Part shown: in pieces, positions 8,001 through 13,280 of the stretch
How the letters are laid out: each line of letters begins with the position of its first letter
Position numbering within the stretch: the stretch's first letter is position 1
Assembly (NCBI GenBank): GCA_903857815.1
Contig: CAIOGK010000116.1
Span: 1 to 13,280 of the forward strand
Source of the DNA: Candidatus Falkowiibacteriota bacterium
GTDB taxonomy: Bacteria > Patescibacteriota > Patescibacteriia > Patescibacteriales > UBA12465
Direction: 5' to 3'
DNA: 13,280 nucleotides
Translations under genes and position numbers: made by a program
The notes under the pieces: model-generated
What the model was told of the DNA's origin: nothing
Seen by the model: only the letters and a program-made list of their open reading frames with translations
Database searches by the model: none

Positions 8001-9177
8001 TGCGGTTGATGGTATTGTATACGCGACTTCTAATACCTATCAATCTAATAATAGTTCAGCTTTTAGTGTGTTAACTCCTGCGCCTAATAACCCGACTAGT
8101 TTAAATCAGTTTAAAGACGCCTCTCTTACTTCGGCGATTGCTATTGGCGAGACTTCCAGCTCAACAAATACATACTTAGCGATGATTATGCAGACTGATT
8201 TTTCTGGAGGAACTCTTTATCCACAGATTGAATATCAACCGGTGGGAACGGCCTTTTCTTGTTCAGGCGGCGGTGTTTGCGCCCAAGCAGTAGAAGGAAT
8301 AGGTAAGGCCGGTCCTGGCCCAGTTGATTGCAGCGTTCTCGCTAATGGTTGCGCAATTACTATTACTCCTAGTGATAACGTTTTTCATTGGCAAGCGCGC
8401 GTTCGTCATTATTATGGCGGCTCTAGTTATTATAGTAATTGGGTTTCATTTGGTGGTAATGGTGAAAACGCGACTGATTTTAAAATTGATAAAGTTGCTC
8501 CGATTGTTACTTTCACTGGGGGCAATACTTGTACTGATGCCGTAACTTTATTAGCAACTAATGGCGCAACTATATCCTGGACTTTAAATGAATCAGGAAC
8601 TGGTCAAATAGAATATAGCAAAAATTCAAATTTATCCGGAAGTACGTTTACGACCATTGCCGCAAACAATACTGCGCATTCTTTTGCTTTAAATAATCTT
8701 GATTCTAATACAACTTATTATTTTCAGGTTAAGTCAGTAGACGTTGCAGGGAATATAGCGCTTAGACCAAGCGTTTCTCCTTTCTGTTCATTTACGACAA
8801 CCAATGTTACTCAACCAGCGAAAACAACTAAATTTTTTGTTGATTCTTTTGCCGCAACTTTAAACGGTGGGACTTCTACAAGTTCTAGTTTTGCGGTTTA
8901 TGTTCCGGAAAATTCCGTTTCTATTAAGAGTGCTTTCTTAGAGTTAAATGGATTTTCACCATCATCAGGAACTAATAATGTTGCCGTCTCGGTTAATGGC
9001 CAGGCAACTTCTACATATGCCGTTGCCTCTAATAGTAATTCTTTTAGAATTTTATATAAGGTAGATGCGGCTAATATTAATTTTGACCCCGTTGCTAATA
9101 CTTTCCGTTTTAATCCTAGCCTCGATACTAATATTTCCTCAGCGGTTTTATATTTAACTTATTCATTTGCGCCGTAA
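5080..9177 (+). CDS. large exported multidomain protein with tandem repeats and IPT/TIG-like and Fn3-like domains
   Basis: A 1365-residue Thr/Ser/Ala/Asn-rich protein. A basic start and hydrophobic stretch at about 8-30 mark export; the cleavage site is unclear. Domains in order: two tandem copies of about 203 residues (83-286 and 293-495, about 85% identical by hand); a beta-rich region at about 500-663; three IPT/TIG-like modules starting near 664, 798 and 908, each with a V/I-x-x-N/L-G-x-x-F-like strand; a further module at about 1000-1138; an Fn3-like module at about 1140-1241; and a terminal domain at 1248-1365 shared with the protein at 9872-11155. All 18 cysteines fall in nearby or flanking pairs. 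No LPXTG motif or C-terminal membrane helix is seen. Sitting among minor-prepilin genes, it may be a pilus-tip adhesin or secreted surface protein. The exact function is unknown. Confidence 0.85.
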   Translation: MRKKIFKKLVIVIMLFAISFSNLPFNLISRALQTYQDGRNIVDKFWNVKSDSNVVDNLKLFELAKRLEVGGANAATTVNGTTWYLSNTNAATAYGTSGPTAEYAGQTDITPAVPTLKSTALAMTDTPGTAAVTRGGLIGTGNTWFRTFLSPLLAAQTINSGMTFRLELAATESSAAANAYTRTHVYVWRQGTGLVATLIDGTAANCVTATEYGTTGSGRVCVTSATASNVTLQAGDQIAVEVWVQAVTGYTENILYGGSTHVIHSGANTTPMSSFSTSRVVTLQTATDKGTRWFLSNTNAATAHGTTGPTAEYAGQTDITPAVPTLKSTALAMTDTPGTAATTVGGLIGTGNTWYRTFLSPKLAAQSIASGMTFKLDLAATESNAAANAYTRVNVYVWRQGTGWVSTLIDGTAANCVTATEYGTTGSGRTCVTGAGAAATLLDGDQIAVEVWVQAVTGYTENILYGGPQFVIHSTANTNPMSSFATSRTVTLQTAVAATATISAAAGSQITNLDSSDTSKFINDTACSSDGTCAAFKIAPTGGSATVTSIKVSEMGTVAANTTLANPTLIYDTDANYSNGTTGTFGTQAAFAADQTVTFTNAGLVIPVDNIYYFYIRFDLVNGANYPAGGNTIDFQITALTDVVTTITEAGTVPVTLAGSTTVRPKITSYTNSTESALNYSAACTDCGARIGPGAPFRQTVVINGYGFGTDPGLGSRDTATNKVEIIGVATDVIADDGSADTNVSAWTNTAITIRTDSNIATNTDTDFGTNYGGVSALQVTAGSQVTATDLNFYLFPQVTSVTVPTATANAAREYSASDSDGIVTLNGTRFGSSATGGWVRILGCDSTTCSSPTGSAVTNSWDNAAIVVQVPAVISDSVYTGSLIMQQGNGSANKSHTYTTTGFRVLPRITSLSPTSGIIGDPITVNGNHFCQNNGTCPVAFDANNKIVFTSAVNATVFTSWSNTAIVTTVPVGAVDGIVYATSNTYQSNNSSAFSVLTPAPNNPTSLNQFKDASLTSAIAIGETSSSTNTYLAMIMQTDFSGGTLYPQIEYQPVGTAFSCSGGGVCAQAVEGIGKAGPGPVDCSVLANGCAITITPSDNVFHWQARVRHYYGGSSYYSNWVSFGGNGENATDFKIDKVAPIVTFTGGNTCTDAVTLLATNGATISWTLNESGTGQIEYSKNSNLSGSTFTTIAANNTAHSFALNNLDSNTTYYFQVKSVDVAGNIALRPSVSPFCSFTTTNVTQPAKTTKFFVDSFAATLNGGTSTSSSFAVYVPENSVSIKSAFLELNGFSPSSGTNNVAVSVNGQATSTYAVASNSNSFRILYKVDAANINFDPVANTFRFNPSLDTNISSAVLYLTYSFAP
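5326..5937 (+). repeat. tandem coding repeat, copy 1 of about 203 residues
   Basis: First copy of an in-frame duplication in the 1365-residue protein (residues 83-286), with a 630-nt period. It begins at W83 in a WYLSNTNAATA segment and ends at VTLQTA. C206 and C221 lie 15 residues apart, with the same spacing as in copy 2. The region of identical amino acids at 5374-5472 differs from copy 2 at many silent positions, so the duplication is not recent. Confidence 0.95.
5956..6564 (+). repeat. tandem coding repeat, copy 2 of about 203 residues
   Basis: Second copy (residues 293-495), starting WFLSNTNAATA. It is one codon shorter than copy 1 because of a deletion in the variable loop just after C431 (TGAGAA versus TSATASN). 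C416 and C431 match C206 and C221 of copy 1. Hand alignment gives about 31 differences in about 203 residues, concentrated in the C431 loop and near the end of the unit. Confidence 0.95.
8821..9174 (+). repeat. domain shared with the 427-residue protein (ORF-terminal copy)
   Basis: Residues 1248-1365 start with TKFFVDSF and end in YLTYSFAP. They follow the same pattern as both halves of the protein at 9872-11155: F-F-V-x-S-[FY] near the start, a strand of type SAFLELNGFSPSSGTN matching FSVSGVYTGSG, a central F-x-x-[IL]-Y-[KR] segment (FRILYK here, FHLVYR and FNFIYK there), and a closing strand ending in FAP or YKP. The similarity is weak but keeps its order across the full domain. Confidence 0.6.
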
Positions 9178-9180
9178 AAT

Positions 9181-9870
9181 ATGACTAAGAATTTAAAAAA
9201 TAAAAAATTAATTTTTATTAGCGCTGCGATTATTTTAATTATTATTATTTTAGTTATCGTTTTAATTTCTATCAAAAAAGATAAAACTCCCAAGGCTGGC
9301 GTGATTACTCCCGAAACTTTTAAGGGTCAGATAATCGATGACGTTATTAAAATTCCAACTACTACCCAGGTTATGACTAATGAGGGGGAAACTGTTGCTC
9401 GGGGTGAATACAATGTTAAATTACAGCCGCAATCAGAATCAGACCAGGTTTTTATTACTAAAGCAAAGTTAACCTTAAAAGAGGCCTATAATATAACTCA
9501 GGCGGCTGCTAATAGTTGGTCGTTTGATGCTAAACTTATTTCTATTAAATCAAATGGCGCCTTAGGGTTAGATGGAAAATCAAGTTCTTGGCAATTAATT
9601 TTTGGTTCTTCTCAAAGAGAAGCAACTTACGAGATAATTTTAGAAGCTGATAAAATAATTAGTCAAAAAGAAATCAATTCCGAGGTTAGTGGGTACGAGT
9701 TGCCGCTTAATTGGTATGATTCTAATGAAGCGATTGCTTCTTTTCGTAATTTACCTCAATTTAATGCTGATACGATATCGGCGATTAGTTTTTATTATAG
9801 TTTTGCTAACGAATCCTGGGCTTATGGTTTAGCAAATGGTGATAAAACTACTTCAATGTGGGTTAAGTAA
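9181..9870 (+). CDS. single-pass membrane protein with two PepSY-like halves
   Basis: A 229-residue protein I do not recognise by name. An N-terminal lysine-rich stretch is followed by a strongly hydrophobic helix at about 9-32. The rest should be outside the membrane. The segment at about 98-155 has the PepSY-like order: EAY helix, then W-x-F-D-A-x-L-x-x-I strand, then a GKSSSWQLIFGS strand. A second segment at about 183-229 repeats it more loosely: NEAIASF helix, a FNADTISAISFYYSF strand, then SWAYGLANGD. PepSY domains are known as small extracytoplasmic inhibitory or binding domains, often linked to peptidases. Whether this protein controls the nearby hydrolase or helps an exported partner is inference. 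It starts 3 nt after the large protein and ends 1 nt before the next gene. There is no cysteine. Confidence 0.7.
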   Translation: MTKNLKNKKLIFISAAIILIIIILVIVLISIKKDKTPKAGVITPETFKGQIIDDVIKIPTTTQVMTNEGETVARGEYNVKLQPQSESDQVFITKAKLTLKEAYNITQAAANSWSFDAKLISIKSNGALGLDGKSSSWQLIFGSSQREATYEIILEADKIISQKEINSEVSGYELPLNWYDSNEAIASFRNLPQFNADTISAISFYYSFANESWAYGLANGDKTTSMWVK

Positions 9871-9871
9871 A

Positions 9872-11155
9872 ATGAAAAAACTTAATTATAAAATTTCGGG
9901 AACGATTATTTTTATAACCTTACTTATTTTAGTATCGTTGTTTCAAATTGTTTTTGCAGGAGACCAAATTAAATCAAGCGAATTTTTTGTTGGAAGTTAT
10001 ACGGGCTCGTTAAGTTCAAATACTGATTTCCCATTTTCTATGTACTTGGGCGATGATTTAACTGGAGTAAGTAGCCCCGTTAAAGACGCTTCATTTTCCG
10101 TAAGTGGTGTTTATACTGGTTCTGGTTCTTTACAATTACAAATAGATTCTGATAGTTCAACTATTAAAACTTTTACATTTCCTAATGCTGCTCAGCCTAA
10201 AGATTTTCATTTAGTTTATCGCGATAGTTCGGGAATATTAGGGCATACTAGTGCTGGGATTTATAGTCATACTTTAAATGTTATTCCTTCGGGGATAACA
10301 ATTTCCAACTTTGGCGCTAAACTTAGCACCACCCATCAATTTGCACCTGCTACCTGCGTTGATGGCCAGCCAACTAATCAAAAAGTAAAAACTAGTGAAT
10401 TTTTTGTTGCTAGTTACAGTAATAGTATTAATTCTAATGTCGTTCTTCCGTTTTCAGTTTATATTGGGGACGATATCTCAGGGATTACTAATTCGGTAAA
10501 ATCATTTTATTTTTCGGTTAGTGGGGTTTATACCGGCAGCGGTAATTTAAGCATGTTAATTAGTGATGATGGTTCCGGAACTAGTACTAGTTTTTATCTG
10601 CCCAATGTTGGCAGCCCAACTAATTTTAATTTTATCTATAAAGATATTGATGGGAAAATTAATCCTACGAGCGCCGGTAATTATAATTACAATTTAAATT
10701 TAGGCGTTTCGGGACCGACCGTTTCTAATTTAGCGGTTAAGGCAGTTATGACTCATCGTTATAAGCCAGTGAGCTGCGGGGTTGGTTATCCGCCCTATGG
10801 TGATTTAATTTCTACGGTTTATGATTCAACGGCGAATGCTGATGGGCCGGCTTATAATTCTATAATGTGGAAAGGAAAATTAGGAGGAGCAAGTATGGAC
10901 CAAGGGCAAGTAAAATTCCAAATTGCGGCCGCTGATAGCTCTTCCGGTCCTTGGAATTATACGGGTGGGGTGACTTGTGGCTCTAATGATTGGTATGAAG
11001 CGGTTGCTGGGAGTTCAGTCGAATTAACTTGCCATCCTCAAGTAAACAACAAACGATATTTCCGTTATAAAATTAGAATATGTGCGGATGACTGTATTAT
11101 TGGCGGAGCGGATACTCCCCAGGTTGATGATGTAATTGTGAATTGGAGTCCATAA
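9872..11155 (+). CDS. exported protein with duplicated novel domain and C-terminal jelly-roll-like domain
   Basis: The start is placed at ATG 9872, 1 nt after the previous stop, giving 427 residues. An upstream in-frame GTG or ATG near 9836 would add 12 residues overlapping the previous gene and spoil the signal peptide. A classical Sec signal runs over residues 1-29, with likely cleavage VFA|GD after A29. Two homologous domains follow at about 34-162 and 173-302; each starts with S-E-F-F-V-x-S-Y and ends with a cysteine (C162, C302). The last part, about 303-427, contains PAYNSIMWKGKL and VKFQIAAADSSSGPWNY segments, as in beta-sandwich domains I recall from patescibacterial surface proteins. 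It has six cysteines in all: C162, C302, C369, C387, C404 and C408. No membrane or sortase anchor is seen. Likely a secreted or pilus-associated surface protein working with the 1365-residue protein. Confidence 0.82.
   Translation: MKKLNYKISGTIIFITLLILVSLFQIVFAGDQIKSSEFFVGSYTGSLSSNTDFPFSMYLGDDLTGVSSPVKDASFSVSGVYTGSGSLQLQIDSDSSTIKTFTFPNAAQPKDFHLVYRDSSGILGHTSAGIYSHTLNVIPSGITISNFGAKLSTTHQFAPATCVDGQPTNQKVKTSEFFVASYSNSINSNVVLPFSVYIGDDISGITNSVKSFYFSVSGVYTGSGNLSMLISDDGSGTSTSFYLPNVGSPTNFNFIYKDIDGKINPTSAGNYNYNLNLGVSGPTVSNLAVKAVMTHRYKPVSCGVGYPPYGDLISTVYDSTANADGPAYNSIMWKGKLGGASMDQGQVKFQIAAADSSSGPWNYTGGVTCGSNDWYEAVAGSSVELTCHPQVNNKRYFRYKIRICADDCIIGGADTPQVDDVIVNWSP
9971..10777 (+). repeat. two tandem copies of an approximately 125-residue domain
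   Basis: Copy 1 covers 9971-10357 and copy 2 covers 10388-10777, with a period of about 139-140 codons. Aligned landmarks are KSSEFFVGSY/KTSEFFVASY, FSMYLGDDLTG/FSVYIGDDISG, FSVSGVYTGSG in both, FHLVYRD/FNFIYKD, TSAGIYSHTLN/TSAGNYNYNLN, and a final Cys. Divergence at DNA level is high, so the duplication is old. A third, more distant copy ends the 1365-residue protein. Confidence 0.92.
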
Positions 11156-11159
11156 AGTT

Positions 11160-11684
11160 ATGAAAATATCTCTAAAAAAAATTGCTGGCTTTACTTTAAT
11201 CGAGCTAATGATTTATCTCGCTATTTTATCCGTTATAACTGTAGTCGTTGCCGATGCTTTTTTAATATTAAATAAGGGGAAGGGCGGAGTGGAAGCTAAA
11301 AGTGAACTTAATTCTAATTTACGTTTTGTAATCGAGAGAATGAAACGAGATGTTTCTTCAGCTTCAAGTTTAACTACTCCTAATACTACCGCCGCTACTT
11401 CTAGTTCCTTAGTTTTAGTTGTTGGCGCTAATTCGATTAGTTATACCATTACGAATGATAGAATCGCTCGCCAAGTTGACGCTCAGCCGGTTGAATATAT
11501 TAGTTCCGATAAAGTAAAGATTACCAGTTTATATTTTAACCGTTTAGAAAACACGAATACTGTTCTAGATAAAAAAAGAATTAGCGTCGAAATAAATATT
11601 TTTGCCACTTATAATAGTACTAGCCCTGATTGGCAGTATAGCCAAAGTGAGAGAACTAGCGTAGATTTAAACCAAGATTTTTAA
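11160..11684 (+). CDS. PilW/GspJ-like minor prepilin
   Basis: A 174-residue prepilin: a basic leader to G10, then FTLIE with Glu5 (E15), and a hydrophobic helix to about residue 37. A long amphipathic stretch with LNSNLRFVIERMKRDVSSA near 56-74 follows. This is the hallmark of PilW/GspJ-type pseudopilins, as is a later strand pattern with NDRIARQV and KVKITSLYF. Such proteins form part of the tip complex that primes assembly. It starts 4 nt after the 427-residue exported protein and ends 1 nt before the PilX-like gene, the usual W-then-X (J-then-K) order. There is no cysteine. Confidence 0.85.
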   Translation: MKISLKKIAGFTLIELMIYLAILSVITVVVADAFLILNKGKGGVEAKSELNSNLRFVIERMKRDVSSASSLTTPNTTAATSSSLVLVVGANSISYTITNDRIARQVDAQPVEYISSDKVKITSLYFNRLENTNTVLDKKRISVEINIFATYNSTSPDWQYSQSERTSVDLNQDF

Positions 11685-11685
11685 T

Positions 11686-12105
11686 ATGGTAGATTATAAT
11701 ATAAAAAAAGAGGGCATGGCCTCTATTCCAACGGTTATTGTTTTAATGATTTTAATTATGTCCGTTGGCGCTTTAATTGCCTCGATTAGTATTTCCGATA
11801 ATGTATCGGTTAGTGATACTAATAATTCTGGCCGAGCTTTGAATTATGCTCAGTTAGGAGCTAAAGATGCGCTTGAAAGAATAGTGCGCAATAAAGATTA
11901 TTCAGGAACATATTCTATCGAAACCGTTAGCGGTGGCTGCAGTAATTCTTTTTCTGGTTGTGCAACGATTACTGTTGATTCCGGTTCGAGTCCGAAAATT
12001 ATTAGCGTTGAGGGTCGAGTGGTAGAAATTAAAAGAAAAATCCAAGTCGATGTAAACTTGGATTCTAATGGCTTAATAACGGGATATACCTGGAATGAAT
12101 CTTAA
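11686..12105 (+). CDS. PilX/GspK-like minor pilin without Glu5
   Basis: A 139-residue protein with a short leader ending KKEG10, followed by MASIPTVIVLMILIMSVGALIA and then NNSGRALNYAQLGAKDALERI. The last stretch matches the PilX N-terminal pattern (A-x-Y-A-A/Q-x-G-A-x-x-A). If G10 is the cleavage site, position +5 is Pro15 rather than Glu. This loss is typical of GspK-type tip subunits, which sit on top of the filament and need no subunit above them. C85 and C92 could form a small disulfide loop. It is the last gene of the + strand operon, 15 nt before the end of the convergent operon. Position after the W-like prepilin supports the call. Confidence 0.75.
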   Translation: MVDYNIKKEGMASIPTVIVLMILIMSVGALIASISISDNVSVSDTNNSGRALNYAQLGAKDALERIVRNKDYSGTYSIETVSGGCSNSFSGCATITVDSGSSPKIISVEGRVVEIKRKIQVDVNLDSNGLITGYTWNES

Positions 12106-12120
12106 TAATTATTTTAAGTT

Positions 12121-12822
12121 TTATTTATTTCCAATTACTATCTCTATATCTTGATTAGCTGTTTCTTCTAGGATAACAATAGTAAAATCGTACTTTTCGG
12201 AGACGATTTTTTTAATTTCAGAAAAGTAACTAGATGATTGGTTAACACTAGCTTTTACTTTGATTACCGTTGTTGGTTCGCTAGGGCGAATATTGCCAGT
12301 ATTTAAAATTTCAAAGCCAACTTGTTGCAGGCTGGTTTTAAGTCCGGCTGCTAAACCGGCAGTTAAGGTAGAATTAATAATTGAAATAGTCGGCTTGGTT
12401 TCTGTCTCAGAATTTGTATTGGAAACTGACAAATCGTTATTTGGGCTAACAATATCTGCGGTCGTAGCACTTGCTAATGGGGTAGTAGTTGGGCCCGTAT
12501 CGTTAGTTGTATCATTAGTCGAGCTCGCTTGCTCTTGTTGGTTGCTAGCTTGCTCTGGTTGGGCTTCTTGGTAAATAGTAGGCGATGTAAGCCCGAGCTT
12601 AGTAGCAACTACCTGGTAATCATCTAGATGCAGTTGCCCATATTTTGCTTCTATATCTGAAGTTAAGGGTTGAGTAAAGGCGGAATTAATTGTTTTTCCT
12701 AAAAATTTAATTGAATAAACAAATAGAACGACGACGATGGTCGCATATATAATAAAGGCTGAGATATAAATAATCTGATCACGACTGATTTTTTTTTCAA
12801 TTTTAATTTTATTGATGAGCAT
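12121..12822 (-). CDS. membrane-anchored LytR_C-domain protein downstream of pilO
   Basis: A 233-residue protein: cytoplasmic basic start, one transmembrane helix at about 17-39, a short helical region with LDDYQVVATKLGL, then a Gln/Ser/Thr/Asn/Asp-rich linker at about 84-144. The C-terminal domain at 145-233 has the LytR_C pattern: ISIINST at 146-152, GLAAGLKTSLQQVGFEI, then a T-x-I-K-V strand and a final VILEE strand. LytR_C domains occur at the ends of LytR-CpsA-Psr proteins and alone in many envelope proteins, and are thought to contact cell-wall polymers. The ATG overlaps the 3' end of the PilO-like gene by 14 nt, so the two are translationally coupled. This is the place where pilP lies in Gram-negative pilMNOPQ operons, but the domain is not PilP. 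No strong ribosome-binding site is seen. Confidence 0.72.
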   Translation of the reverse strand: MLINKIKIEKKISRDQIIYISAFIIYATIVVVLFVYSIKFLGKTINSAFTQPLTSDIEAKYGQLHLDDYQVVATKLGLTSPTIYQEAQPEQASNQQEQASSTNDTTNDTGPTTTPLASATTADIVSPNNDLSVSNTNSETETKPTISIINSTLTAGLAAGLKTSLQQVGFEILNTGNIRPSEPTTVIKVKASVNQSSSYFSEIKKIVSEKYDFTIVILEETANQDIEIVIGNK

Positions 12823-13280
12823 AAAGACTACCGACTATATTGATTATTGAATTTTCTTGCCAGCCAGCTTTACCAGAACTTTGATAACTAATACTATCAA
12901 TTGAAGCAAAATAAGGTAATTTTTCAAAATCTTTTAAATAATTTATGAAATTATCAATATTACTTTCCTCAATTGTTAAATTAAAAGTTACGACCATTAA
13001 TGGGATTGCGCCTTCGGCGATTGACGATGGCGATGGTTGACTAAAATTAATAGTTTGTTTTATGGAGTGTTTTTTTTCTAAACTTTCCATGGCGTCAACA
13101 AAGGGAAGAATGTAATAAACCGGAGGCAAGGCATTGTTAATTTTTTCTTGATAAGCTGGGTCAACTGATAAAAAGTCAGTTTTTATTTTAGTATTTATTT
13201 GTTCCATGTTAGAAATTAAAGAATCCATTTCTTTCTTTTCATTCATGGTTATGTTTATTTTTTTAATTTGGTTACTCAAA
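12809..13280 (-). CDS. pilO: PilO-like pilus alignment protein, 5' end outside window
   Basis: About 156 residues are visible and the frame stays open to the window edge. The first possible start inside the window is a TTG at 13279-13277, which I regard as an internal Leu, because PilO proteins normally begin with a transmembrane helix that is missing here. The visible part has a charged helical segment (residues about 10-37), then LPPVYYILPFVDAMESLEKKHSI, and a ferredoxin-like region with VVTFNLTIEESNIDNFINYLKDFEKLPYFASIDSISY. This is the usual PilO order of coiled coil followed by a beta-alpha-beta core. PilO pairs with PilN to link cytoplasmic PilM to the outside. pilM and pilN are expected just beyond position 13280. 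Its stop lies inside the start of the LytR_C gene. Confidence 0.75.
   Translation of the reverse strand, partial: LSNQIKKINITMNEKKEMDSLISNMEQINTKIKTDFLSVDPAYQEKINNALPPVYYILPFVDAMESLEKKHSIKQTINFSQPSPSSIAEGAIPLMVVTFNLTIEESNIDNFINYLKDFEKLPYFASIDSISYQSSGKAGWQENSIINIVGSLYAHQ

Noticed and set aside
9836..9871. Upstream start for the 427-residue exported protein (12 extra residues).
   Set aside because: It overlaps the previous gene and would put a non-basic stretch before the signal peptide. ATG 9872 gives a clean MKK-type Sec signal 1 nt after the previous stop.
12101..12130. Possible terminator: CTTAA/TTAAG pairing around 12101-12118 followed by a T-rich run.
   Set aside because: The stem has only five AT-rich pairs, a mismatch follows, and such pairings are expected by chance in this AT-rich DNA.
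13277..13279. TTG as the true start of the PilO-like gene.
   Set aside because: It lies at the window edge, and the protein would lack the N-terminal membrane helix normal for PilO. A gene continuing past the edge is simpler.

Overview
This AT-rich window is a nearly gap-free type IV pilus (T4P) locus. It most likely comes from a Candidatus Patescibacteria (CPR) bacterium. That assignment is inference, not a database result. It rests on the PilB/PilC style, an incomplete pilus set without outer-membrane components, a membrane-anchored class A beta-lactamase-fold hydrolase and a LytR_C-domain protein in the same locus, large Thr/Ser/Ala/Asn-rich exported proteins, and an almost complete lack of Shine-Dalgarno sequences. 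All reading frames are intact under the standard bacterial code. Eleven of the twelve visible stops are TAA, one is TAG and none is TGA.

Layout: ten genes run head to tail on the + strand from 35 to 12105, separated by only 1-9 nt, so they look like one operon. The order is pilB ATPase, pilC platform protein, a GspH/FimT-like prepilin, a PilV-like prepilin, a membrane-anchored serine hydrolase (SxxK/SDN/KVG), and a 1365-residue exported multidomain protein. Then come a small membrane protein with two PepSY-like halves, a 427-residue exported protein, a PilW/GspJ-like prepilin and a PilX/GspK-like prepilin. Only 15 nt further on, the locus meets a convergent - strand operon. Its visible end encodes a PilO-like protein (5' end outside the window), overlapped by 14 nt by a gene for a membrane protein with a LytR_C-like domain.

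How the parts may work together: PilB and PilC power and support filament assembly, and PilO belongs to the inner-membrane alignment complex. The four prepilin-like proteins match the usual minor-pilin initiation set (H/I/J/K or FimT/V/W/X types). They flank four envelope or exported proteins. The two largest of these share a recurring domain of about 120 residues: one copy at the C-terminus of the 1365-residue protein and two in the 427-residue protein. My main hypothesis is that these are pilus-tip or pilus-associated adhesins, doing the job PilY1 does elsewhere. The hydrolase and the LytR_C protein would then connect the machine to the cell wall. No major pilin, PilT, PilD, PilM or PilN is seen in the window. 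No RNA gene, CRISPR array, insertion sequence or gene-free stretch over 300 nt was seen.
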